Shown here piece by piece: positions 55,675-64,000 of a DNA stretch of 64,000 bases. Location: positions 78,230,753-78,294,752 of the forward strand of contig CM051456.1 in the NCBI GenBank assembly GCA_028274465.1, given 5' to 3'. This DNA is from Plantago ovata (lineage: Eukaryota; Streptophyta; Magnoliopsida; Lamiales; Plantaginaceae). The notes under the pieces are model-generated. The model did no database searches and was not told the origin of the DNA. It saw only the letters and a list, made by a program, of their open reading frames with translations. Position 1 is the stretch's first letter. Every line of letters begins with the position of its first letter. Position numbers and translations under genes: made by a program.

Positions 55675-55870
55675 TCAAACACTTAGAAATTTTTCTCAAA
55701 TGATCCAAATGATCGAGAAGCATTGGTAGATCGAAGAGCTCGCAGCAAAGAACATTGGTTCTCGATTCTAACTTATACGTGTTTAACTACTCTATCCAAG
55801 TTATACGTCATAACAAAAATTGGATTTAGAAAAAACACAAGTATAAGTGAAAGAGCGAATAGTATTGCAT

Positions 55871-55876
55871 TTTATT
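55871..55876 (-). terminator. Poly(A) signal AATAAA for the antisense gene
   Basis: Minus-strand TTTCAATAAAATGC about 175 bases after the antisense stop codon, a typical distance. Confidence 0.5.
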
Positions 55877-56050
55877 GAAAGAGAAGAATAGCAAACAAAC
55901 AACAACAGTGATATTTAAGTTACAAGCATAATGTTGCGAGGAGTGCCACACAGGGCCAAATAGAAATTGTTTGAAAATAAAAACAAGTACAGAATGGAAA
56001 AAGCTACAACAATCCCGAGCACACTCGGTCTTCAAGGAGGCTCCCCGGTC

Positions 56051-59000
56051 CTAACGAGTGCGACTATCTGTGAATTCTGTGACCGGGGTGGTCGCGCTCG
56101 CTGCTCCTCCTCGAACCGTGCTCGCTTCCGGGCCTTCAGCGTCGTCGCGCTCCTGAGCTCGAGCTTCTTCAATGGCCTTTTCATACATGGTTAGCTCTGG
56201 CTCGACAAAGTCAGCAGCCCTCCCGAGGACCGGATCGCTCAACTTCACCCAGGCGGCATTCCGGAGAGCGGCATTCTCGAACGGGTAGATGATCCCGCTC
56301 CTTAGACACTCGGGCACCCAGGCTGGAAGATAGGCTGGCTTGCTGGGATAAGGTACCTCTGGGTCGGTCACCAGCTCACCAAACTCGCACGCCTCGTGCA
56401 TCTCCTCGGTAATCTCCTCATCCAGGTAAGGAGTCAGGTCCTCGCGCCGCCCGGGATGCAGGTCCTCGCGGTCGTCGAGATCGAAGTCCACCGGAAGCAT
56501 GTTGACCCTCTTTAGTTGGCCAACGCACGAGAAGAAGCCCTCCTCGCGTGATGCCACTTGTACGTCTCTTAGGGCCAGCTTATAGGTGACCGACGACATG
56601 AAGTCGCGAGCAGCAGAGAGCCGGCTCCCTTTGAGGAAGGAGAGGACGCTTGCCTTAAACTTTTCCATGCAAATGGACAAAGTAGCATAGGCGCCCTTGA
56701 AGCTCTTGCTCCTCGACTTCTCTCGGGAGAGCTCCTTCTCAAGCTCCTCGACTTTTAGCCTCAGCTTCCCGGCCTCAGTCTCCGAGACCTTGGCCTTTTT
56801 CTCCGAAGCAGCCAACTTCTTCTCGAGGTCCTCGATAACGACCCCAATGTCGGCCCGATCAGCAGCCACATGGCCATAGGCCTCCTTCAAGTTCTCGAGC
56901 TGCAAAAAGAAAACAAAGTTAGCGAGGAGAGAAAATTTTATACTTAGAGAAATTTCACAACAATAAGTATAAAGGCAAGTACCTGGAGCGAGCACAGGCT
57001 GAGCTCGTGCGCCCGATCTAAGTCGCTCAACTGGATGAGCCGCTTCACTTCATCTCCTGAAGCGGCCACCTTCCCCTTTTTCCGGGCGGGCTCATTGTTT
57101 CCACCGAGGTTAAGCTTTCTCGCTCCTTTCTTCGCGGCGGGCCTCTCCGGCCTCTTCTCCGCCTCGATTGTGTTCAAGGCTTCCTCCTCGGCCTCCTTCG
57201 CTTCTTTGGCCCTCTTCGCGGCGGCCTCCTCCTCGGCCCTCTTGATGGCCTCCACGGGGTTTTCTCGAGTAGCGAGCCCCTCCTGCACCAAGGCATCCCG
57301 ATGGTGCGCGGCGTTGCGGGGAGGGGTCAAGTTCAAAGATCCGAGGATCTTTGTCTGTTTGTTGGCCAGCCTCTGTTTCCTCCTTTGTTCCTCCTTGGCA
57401 GCCAATGTCTTCGACATTATCCACTGGGACCAGTAAGCTGCAAGAAGAGTAAATACAAGTTAGTAAAATCGAAGAGCAATAAAAATCGACGAGGAAAGCA
57501 AGAGAGCGAGGACACATCACAAACAGAAAGCAAGCAAAGAAAAAATACAAGTACAAAGCAAAGAAAAAGCGCGAAGAGCTAGTTACCGAAGAGGACTTTT
57601 CGGGTATATCGGTTCCCGATATACCCTGTGTACGCGTAGGGAGAAAGTCCCGCCAAGTAAGGAAGTGGCTGAAGGACCAATCCCCAATAGAAGTACTTCT
57701 CGGGATGGGGTCCCTGATTTTGCTCCTCGAGCTCAGTGACCCAGGGATCAGACTCTTCGGGCAACGGATGCTTGTCCGCAATTTTCCCTCTAAACATCAG
57801 CTTGGGCACTCCCCACTCCAGCTCCTCCTCGCTCATGTTAGGCAACCTCCTCTTTCTGATGTAGAAGTACCTATGGAACCATTTATAGCCCGAGGACCTA
57901 GGAGCGTCCATGATAAATCCGAGGCCTGGGCGAGCGTTGAAGTAATAAAAGTATTTGTTCCCAGAGCTCATCGATACCCGGAACAGTTGGTTGAAATTAT
58001 GGAAGTTTAGCTCGATCCCCCTCTTCATGCAAAAGACTCCAAAGCAGACTAGGGTCCCAAAGGCACTCGGCACTAATTGCCAAGGAGCGATCCCCAACGT
58101 GTTGAAGATATCGCGGAAAACATCACAGAAGGGGAGGATCCATCCTCGATCCAAGCTGAGGCAGTGAACGGCCATGTACCCCGGGGGAGCATTATAAAAA
58201 GTTTGATCCTCCTTGGGCACGAGGATGTCGAACTTATTCTCGGGGAGAGAATACTTCCACCTAAGTGTGGGAACCTCGTCGAGCTTGACGGTGGAAGAGG
58301 TGGTCGGTATTATCCCATCCTCGTTCTTCTCCCCATCAGGATCGGGGAGGTCAACAGTGCGAGCACTTTTTGTAAATTTCTTCTCAGCAGCCTTGGTAGT
58401 TTTAGGCTCTGGCTCCACGGCAACCTTTGCCTTCTTCGATTTAGCAGCCCTGGAGCGAGAAGGCCTGCTCGCTCTACGCTCCGCCTTTTTCTTATCAGCG
58501 GCCATCTGAGCAAGGCGCATCTCATACTCCTGCTCTTCGAGTGGGTTGGGTCCTTGGGTCCCACTCGGATACGTAAAGTCAATCGTCGTCGGGTCGATTG
58601 AGTGGTAACTAGTCTCCTCCTCGCGCGCGAACCGCTTCGCATCCCTGATCGCACGCCTTTGCCCTTCTGAGAAGGTAGGAGACCTAGTACTCGGACCAGC
58701 TTCACTCCTATGAGTGTCTCCAATTGTTAGAGGAACTTCATCCTCCTCCTCGTCCGTGATTACAGCTCTCCTAGCTGTTTGTGGAGGGAATCTAACCCTC
58801 TTTGCAGGAGGACTAGTCCGAGGAGAAGTAGCCTCGTCGTCCTCTTCGCTCTCATCCTCCGTATCATCACTGTCGATGATTTGAACGGGTATCGGGGCCT
58901 TCCCGCGCTTCGCCGAGTGCTCACCCTCTTCATACAACGCCAAGGCCAACTCCGGCCTCTCCGTGTCGTCCATCTCCTCGACCCGGATCTCAGGAGCGAC

Positions 59001-59366
59001 CACGTTCACGGCTGTCCCGTAATTACGCCCGTGGACTTGGGCAGCGCGAGTTATCAACTCCGCAGAGACACCGGGGTTGCGAGGACCGCCTTCCGCTTCT
59101 GTGCGGTCATCGATAAAGTCGTCGTCCTCGGCGCGACGCCTCTTTCTGCTCACTAGCTCGTACAGGTCCTCCTCACTCTCCGTCTCCTCATCCTCTTCAG
59201 CAGCCTGCTCGCCACCCTGCTCGAGCTGAGGCTCCTCGACAGCCTCCTCTATCGTCTCATCCAGGAAGGTCGCCGATACGTCTGACGTATCGGGCGACGT
59301 AGTATGGTCGCTCCCATACTCACCGGCGGCCGAGACGTTCTGGCTATCGTCGCTCCTCTCGGACAT
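56051..59366 (-). CDS. Antisense accessory gene of C (gypsy-type transposon protein), three coding exons
   Basis: Exon 1: 59,366-57,587. Exon 2: 57,437-56,983. Exon 3: 56,899-56,051. Introns are GT-AG (TTCG|GTAACT..TTGCAG|CTTACTG; CTCCAG|GTACTT..TTTGCAG|CTCGAG) and the phases close exactly, giving 1,027 codons without a stop. Starts MSERSDDSQN (ATG at 59,366). The N-terminal 300 residues are acidic, low-complexity and basic-patch rich. The core (EVPTLRWKYSLPENKFDILV, VHCLSLDRGWILPFCDVF, WQLVPSAFGTLVCFGVFCMK, GYKWFHRYFYI) matches the plant 'putative gypsy type transposon' family (PF04195-like). Exons 2-3 are charged and coiled-coil rich (EDLEKKLAASEKKAK, EELEKELSREKSRSK). Tat-branch elements such as Grande and Retand carry an antisense gene here; its function is unknown. 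Confidence 0.85.
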
Positions 59367-59992
59367 CCTAAAGGTGGGCAAAGAAAGAAGTTAGGATGGT
59401 TTGTTATAGTCCGAGAGGTCCTTTTAGGTATGTTCATTAAGGTTCGACCTCCCGAACGGAGAAAAATCTCAAAAAGGAAAAGCAAGTAAAATAAAGAAGT
59501 TACTCTACATCAAAGGAAAAGTAGAGCGAGGAGCATACAAAGGAGCGACCAACCGCTCAAAACATGAGTAAAAAATCGGGCAGCATAACAACATACGTGT
59601 ACAGCAAAATAGGAGCGAGAACAGGCAATTACACAAATCGAAGAGCGACCAACCGCCAAAAAGACTTCCTACAGTTACATCTACAGCCGTACGCTAATGA
59701 GGAGGCTACAAGGGGCATACAGTAAATTAAGGGGACCTACTTCTACGGCTACTCAAGCCAAATCGGTCTGAATTACTTCCGGTGAATTCCGTTTACAAGT
59801 CCGTTTAATGATTTTTAGGTCCAAGGCCGTTCTTAGGCCGTCATACATCATTACGGGAGGCAAAAATCAAAGAAAGAGACCAACATGCAAAAGCCGAACA
59901 CAAGAAAGCAACAAGGCAGGGAAAATGAGGCATTTCAAGGCAAAAACAAGCAAAGAAAGGAGGAATTAAAGGCAAAGAAATGGAAGCTTACT
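59367..59992 (-). other. Probable 5'-UTR intron of the antisense gene
   Basis: A donor-like ATCAA|GTAAGC ends the upstream leader at 59,992. A clean acceptor, CACCTTTAG|G, lies one base before the ATG. This would remove about 620 bases of frame-poor leader. Confidence 0.45.
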
Positions 59993-60202
59993 TGATTTTG
60001 AGTAGATGAAAGTCTGAAACCGGAAAGAAGGCCGGAAAAAGTTAAAGTTTCGCCTGAAAATGGGATTCTGGACGTCGGAAATGCTCCTCGATCACAACTT
60101 GGCTCGATGACTCACGCTTGTCGATCTCTCAAACTCTCCTCGCTCTCTCGTATTTGCTCGGAATGTTCGGATTGCGAAAAGTGTGGAATGACCGAGTGTT
60201 GA

Positions 60203-60213
60203 CCTATTTATAG
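60203..60213 (-). promoter_or_regulatory. TATA box of the antisense gene
   Basis: Minus strand CTATAAATAGG. It lies about 210 bases upstream of the proposed leader donor and 840 upstream of the ATG, in an otherwise frame-poor region. Confidence 0.6.
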
Positions 60214-60720
60214 AAGGGTAGCCCGGGGATACGAAACGACGCATGTCCTCGCGCCATCCGGACCGACCACGTGTCCAAGATCGACGGTCCAGATTACGGC
60301 CGCCTGGCGAATTACCGTTTTTACCCTCCACGCTCCCGCTCTGGCCCGAACACGCTCTCGGATCCGGAACGAATTACCTAACCACGGCAATAAATCCGCG
60401 GCGCGAGCATCAGGCTACTCGAGACAAGCGGAGGCAGATCGACGACCATGATCTGTCCTCCTCGGATCAACATCGCGAAAAATCTCAGAACCACGGAAAC
60501 TCGACGGCCACGTGTCAGGGGACCGAGGAGCTGCTCTTGCAGCTACCCTCCTCGAGATTCCTCTTACTTTTTACACAAGTATCTCTCCACGAGATACTTT
60601 GCAAGCAAAAAAGCGGCAGGAAGTCATTCCATTCCACTAAGGGATACTTACCCGGATCCGATCTTTTCCCAGCAAAAATACCTCTTTTCATACGGTCCGA
60701 GCAACGTCTGCTCGCACCCT

Positions 60721-60730
60721 ATAAAAAGGG
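60721..60730 (+). promoter_or_regulatory. Sense-strand TATA-like box before the 3' LTR of C
   Basis: CACCC-TATAAAAAGG followed by a run of G. It points toward the 3' LTR, about 165 bp upstream of it and about 510 bp from the antisense TATA box facing the other way. Confidence 0.4.
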
Positions 60731-60872
60731 GGGGGGGAGGGAGAGATAGGAGGAGGGAAAGGTACCAAGGTGCGAATATGGAAATCTTTTTTCGCCCACT
60801 ACTAGTCGAGGCTCTGCTCGACCTCTACTTCAACATAGTTCCTCAACTATCTTCTACAAAGATACTTGGAAA

Positions 60873-60885
60873 CTAGGGGGACATA
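60873..60885 (+). promoter_or_regulatory. Polypurine tract of C
   Basis: CTAGGGGGACATA abuts the TGTTAG of the 3' LTR. Confidence 0.8.
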
Positions 60886-61641
60886 TGTTAGTGTTGAAAT
60901 ATGTCCAGTCCGCATGTACGAACTGGAGCGGTCTAAGAGCGCGACAAAGCATCATGGGCCGTCCCTCAAGGGGCACAACCACACCCAAGTATGTCACTAA
61001 GGTGTGGATCGACCAACATGGGGTCCGACCATCACTGGGAGGACAACCCTCAAAATAAGCTCCTCTCAAGGACAAAGCTGCCAGTGGGCTCGAGGAGCAT
61101 CTCTCGGGCTCGAGGAGACCTTACGTCAAGGTAACGCTCCTTGACAGAAACTGAGCAGGACACTACTCGCATCACCCACGCACAAGGAAGGCACGAGGAC
61201 CACAGAGCGACCAGCCATGGTTGCTCTCTTGGGCCAAGGCCCACGGACCTCCTTAATGGGCCTGGGCCGAAGAAGGCCTCAATCCTAGCCGTACACGTGG
61301 CGTGATCCTACATGACCGGAAGCTGAAGGGTCTCAAGTATAAAAGGGCCTCATTTACTCTCCAACAGTAAGCATTAACTACGCCACCCGAGCACCACTTT
61401 CACTACTCTTACTAGGGAAGCCTCACAACTCCCTACTCGTAAAGTCGCCTCTCCGGTCTGATACCTTACAGACCGGGCAAGAGACACTAACCCCCCCCCC
61501 CTCTAGTCTATTTCAGGTACGAGGAAGCTACAAGAAGGCTCTCTTCCTGTCTTAGAGGAACACTACAAGAAGAAGAACTAGAATGACTTAGAATAGCGAC
61601 TCATTGCGAACTTAGAAAGAAACACGAATTACCCTTCAACA
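60886..61641 (+). repeat. 3' LTR of C
   Basis: 756 bp, identical by eye to the 5' LTR except one extra C in the C-run at about 61,491-61,501. Followed by TSD CTAAG (61,642-61,646). Confidence 0.97.
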
Positions 61642-62693
61642 CTAAGCATCAAGTTCTAATTATGCATGAAAGTGCAACTCGTACTGCCTTAAAAGTAATT
61701 CGATTTACAAACACCAAAGACAGATTTGTAGACGTGTATTTTGAAAGCTTCCTATCTATACTAATACTTGGCTAAGGTTGTCAGTCTTAGTTCATGCAGT
61801 ACTTGCAAATTATATATAATCGAATCGATGATCTTGAATTGTCCTAGTGTTTCTAACACTTTTCTACGAAGATATATGGCTTAGTCGGATCAAAGAATCG
61901 AATTAAGATAATTAATCAAGTAAAAGACTCAGAAACTCAATCATGCATAATACGAACCTAGCTACGAATTCACATACTATCACCAACTAGATGCTTAGCT
62001 ACTCATATCAATAACACAATCAACAATCATAATTGAAGCAATAATGAATGAAAACATGGTGAATTGAAAGATAAATAGCAGAATTGTGAGATACAAACTT
62101 ACCACCAAAGGTTGTCAATCTCCAGTGAATTGCTAAAACTCACAAAGATCTAGCAAGGTGAGATAAAACGGTGTCCAAATCTCTCCTCTAGCTCCAAATT
62201 CGCTAAGATACAAAGCTTCTAAGAGAAAATATACCTAGAACAAGCTCTAGGGTTTAAGTCTGTCAAATAATGATGAAAGATATGAAAATTCGCAGATTTT
62301 GGAAATATATATAGTTGCTGTCGGAAGGCGCCCGGCGGTGCGCCCCGTACGCGGCGGTGCGCCCCGCACGGGCGGAATGCAGCCCGTGCAGAATTCTTCA
62401 TCCGTATCTTCGCTTTCGGCCCCTTGCACGGTTTTGAGCTCCGAAACTTGATCTCTTGGCCTTGAAACTCGTCTCGGTACTCCTTGACACACCACGGGTG
62501 ATCTCGTTGCACCAAAACATCATTGTTTCGCCATGAATTACTTCCAAAAACGCGATTTCCACCTAAAACCTGAAAAGAACAAAAGAAATGGGAACGTGAC
62601 ACTATTCTTACAAAATGCACTAAAATGCATGCAAGAGGATAGCTAAATTGGTGAAAAAAGACTCGAATGATAGTGTAAAAAACACTGTCATCA
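61642..62693 (-). repeat. D-right LTR, outer part
   Basis: The first roughly 1.05 kb of the LTR on the minus strand, starting TGATGACAGTG at 62,693. Contains the TATA-like sequence and GC array. Minus-strand frames at 62,219-62,713 are chance frames over the LTR. Confidence 0.85.
62327..62388 (-). promoter_or_regulatory. GC array next to the D-right LTR TATA box
   Basis: GGCGGTGCGCCCCG at 62,334 and again at 62,353 (19-bp period), plus a GCACGGGC/GCCCGTGC inverted pair (62,366-62,388 region). It lies directly beside TATATATAG (about 62,306-62,314), as in D-left. Fourteen or fifteen of 19 unit positions match D-left's internal unit. Confidence 0.75.
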
Positions 62694-63217
62694 GTCTCAG
62701 TTTCAGCAAACACAACCTACTCTGTCATATAGATTTTTACTTATGCAAACTGATTCTCACTTTCTCACTTTCTGAGATAACATGTGCCTTTGTAGATACC
62801 TTCTCAGAAATCTTCTAAGTCTTCAGTCTTCGAATCTTCAACTTTCTGTGTGGTTCTAGGTCTTCAATAGATTGTTTGTAAAAACAAAGTACATCATCAA
62901 CAAACATAAGAACCTAACTCGTACCTATACTAAGTCATCAGCAAACGTTCCTCTTTTACAATGTTCTTAAAATTCTAAATTTCTATGGACCTTAAAAGTA
63001 CTAGTTACGGGACTTTACTTAATTTAGCATGGTTAATTGCTCATCAAAATTACAAGTTTCCTAATAGAGAGGTATATAATGAAAGGAGTTTTTTTATTTA
63101 CTATCACTCTTAAATGTTTCCTTCATCTTAAATTAGGTTTTGAAAATTGGGAAGTTGATTTTAGTTCGTACATTCTTTTGCTATAAGATAAAACTGTAAT
63201 ATTTCAAATTTACTTTA
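62694..63217. other. No gene recognised
   Basis: AT-rich, with CTTC-rich sequence at 62,780-62,900 similar in style to 3,240-3,460. A minus-strand LMFVDDVLCFYK reading near 62,900 hints at a decayed RT but is isolated. Confidence 0.35.
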
Positions 63218-64000
63218 TTTTTTTTTTAAGTGAACAAAGATTTTATTAACTCCAAAACCAATCAAGTACAACGGTCGACCGAAGTCCAGACCAACCATAG
63301 AACCAAATAAAGCCAAACGGAATCACAAAGTTCTAACAAAAAAATCTAATATACTCCTATCCAAATACAAGTTCAGTCATCATCTGTTTAAACCCAGGGA
63401 AGTTCGTTCTTTTGTAAGCGATATTCCGTATCACAGAGTTGATCACAATGGTCTCATTCAAAGTTTTTTACTGGAAGATGCACACGTTTCTGGCCTGCCA
63501 TATATCGTATGTGCATTCAGCTATAAGTCCTTTCAAGATCTTAGCTTTATACCCTTTGCCACGCACGCGTCCAACCTTCAAAATCCTGTTTGTGCACGCA
63601 CAGTTGAAGAATAAATGTTTTGTGTTTTCTGGTTCACTACAAAAGGCGCATTGACCATCTGTTTGGACGTCGAATTTCGACAGTCTATCCTTTGTGGCAA
63701 GTTGTTTATTCAAGCACAACCATATCACAAAGGTAGCTCTCAATCTTGCGTTCTTAAGGACCAAGTCTCTCCAGTAAATATTTTCCTTTGTTCCTCGTAA
63801 ATCATTATAAATCTTCCAAACAATGTACTGCCCTTTAGTCATACAATCAATCCGTGCAGGTAACACATATACCTTATCTCGACTTTTCATAATCTGCTAA
63901 AGGTCCATTAGCATGCTGTAGTTGGGATATAGTCTTGGACAGAGGAGTTTTTGAGGTAATAAATATGAATCCAACGTATCCATAACTTATCACTTTTGTT
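63218..64000 (-). pseudogene. LINE 3' end (RT C-terminus and zf-RVT), runs off the window
   Basis: On the minus strand the window edge reads KSDKLWIRWIHIYYLKNSS, the conserved stretch C-terminal of plant LINE reverse transcriptase. A broken stretch follows, then an open frame (63,890-63,468) with GQYIVWKIYNDLRG, WRDLVLKNARLRATFVIWL, CLNKQLATKDRLSKF and the zf-RVT cysteines and histidine CAFCSEPENTKHLFFNC. The element ends with an A-run on its strand (T-run at 63,218-63,227), the expected 3' poly(A) tail. Better preserved than the LINE relic at 478-1024. Confidence 0.8.

Larger units (their letters stand above)
55254..56050. other. Intergenic region between convergent pol and antisense gene
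   Basis: No gene. Holds a direct repeat ACACTTAGAAATTTTTCT (55,653 and 55,679) whose first copy forms a 9-bp hairpin, and the antisense gene's poly(A) signal. Confidence 0.6.
48020..61641 (+). mobile_element. Ty3/gypsy Tat/Retand-type retrotransposon C, very young
   Basis: 13,622 bp with LTRs of 755 and 756 bp that by eye differ only in a C-run (10 against 11 C). The TSD CTAAG is perfect. PBS TGGCGCCGTCTGTGGG, gag-pro-RT-RH, an extra archaeal-type RNase H, then integrase, and a spliced antisense gene before the 3' LTR. The last two traits are established marks of the Tat branch (Grande/Retand style). It is inserted in D-right's LTR. Confidence 0.92.
37585..62693. mobile_element. Composite of two Athila-like Ty3/gypsy elements joined tail to tail (D-left +, D-right -)
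   Basis: Each half begins with a homologous LTR (TGATGA..TTCATCA) followed by AA and the same PBS, TGGCGCCGCTGCCGGGGA. The halves point at each other and meet in a 570-bp-arm inverted repeat near 45,365. There is no 3' LTR on either side and no convincing TSD at the outer ends (left flank CAAAC, right flank GTCTC). The interiors differ: D-left has a long gag-protease and D-right a short, unrelated-looking gag start. Removing C (13.6 kb) leaves about 11.5 kb. Possible origins are a heterodimeric inverted reverse-transcription product, rearrangement of two insertions, or misassembly. Confidence 0.75.

Noticed and set aside
57110..57781. 223-codon minus-strand frame spanning an intron of the antisense gene
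   Set aside because: It reads through exon 1, intron 1 and exon 2 in the wrong frame. The spliced model has exact GT-AG borders and continuous domains.
62820..62960. Minus-strand reading LMFVDDVLCFYK resembling an RT catalytic motif
   Set aside because: Single short motif in decayed sequence. It is on the wrong side of the zf-RVT domain to belong to the LINE at 63,218-64,000. Too little to call.

Overview
This window is nuclear DNA of a flowering plant, almost certainly from a repeat-rich intergenic region. It holds nested LTR retrotransposons with plant-type primer-binding sites, a CACTA transposon end, Stowaway-like MITEs, LINE 3' ends, a Pack-MULE and fragments of plant genes (YTH/ECT, trihelix). 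I cannot name the species. No intact cellular gene is visible. The only long intact reading frames belong to transposable elements.

Layout. (1) 1-11,364: old AT-rich sequence with a LINE 3' end (478-1024), three MITE-like elements, a 160-bp tandem duplication, two foldbacks, the 3' part of a CACTA element (about 7197-8449) and a YTH-domain gene fragment (10,347-10,503, minus). (2) 11,365-36,926: a Ty1/copia element on the minus strand ('A', about 2.09-kb LTRs). Its reverse transcriptase is split at 14,706/30,712 by a second copia element of the same family on the plus strand ('B', 14,707-30,711, TSD TTTAC). B appears as LTR-internal-LTR-[100 N]-internal-LTR. Both internal copies carry the same old lesions, and unpolished-looking indels pile up towards the N gap, so B is probably one element falsely duplicated at a failed contig overlap. 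(3) 36,929-37,576: four in-phase exon-like blocks of an unidentified plant gene (minus) ending at the edge of A. (4) 37,585-62,693: two Athila-like Ty3/gypsy derivatives ('D-left' plus, 'D-right' minus) meeting tail to tail in a long inverted repeat centred near 45,365. D-left has gag-protease but no RT/integrase, plus a plant-transposon-domain ORF. Its LTR carries a Pack-MULE with a captured trihelix gene and a 9-bp TSD. D-right's LTR is split by element 'C'. (5) 48,020-61,641: C, a very young Ty3/gypsy Tat/Retand-type element (LTRs identical except one base of a C-run, TSD CTAAG). It has a gag-pro-RT-RH-aRH-integrase frame and an intact spliced antisense gene (1,027 codons) between integrase and the 3' LTR. 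(6) 63,218-64,000: the 3' end of a minus-strand LINE running off the window.

Relative order of events from nesting: the host gene was hit by A and by the D composite; B entered A; the Pack-MULE entered D-left's LTR; C entered D-right's LTR and is the most recent.

The least-explained signals are RNA/DNA-structure signals inside the elements. These are 19-bp-period GC palindromes just upstream of the Athila-like TATA box and repeated in the interior; tail hairpins with a compensatory base-pair change; and, in the copia leader, tandem hairpins with covarying stems around a constant AGGCGGC loop, whose exact complement lies in the neighbouring GC island. Next to them sits a 13-bp leader hairpin whose pairing is kept between A and B through wobble changes.
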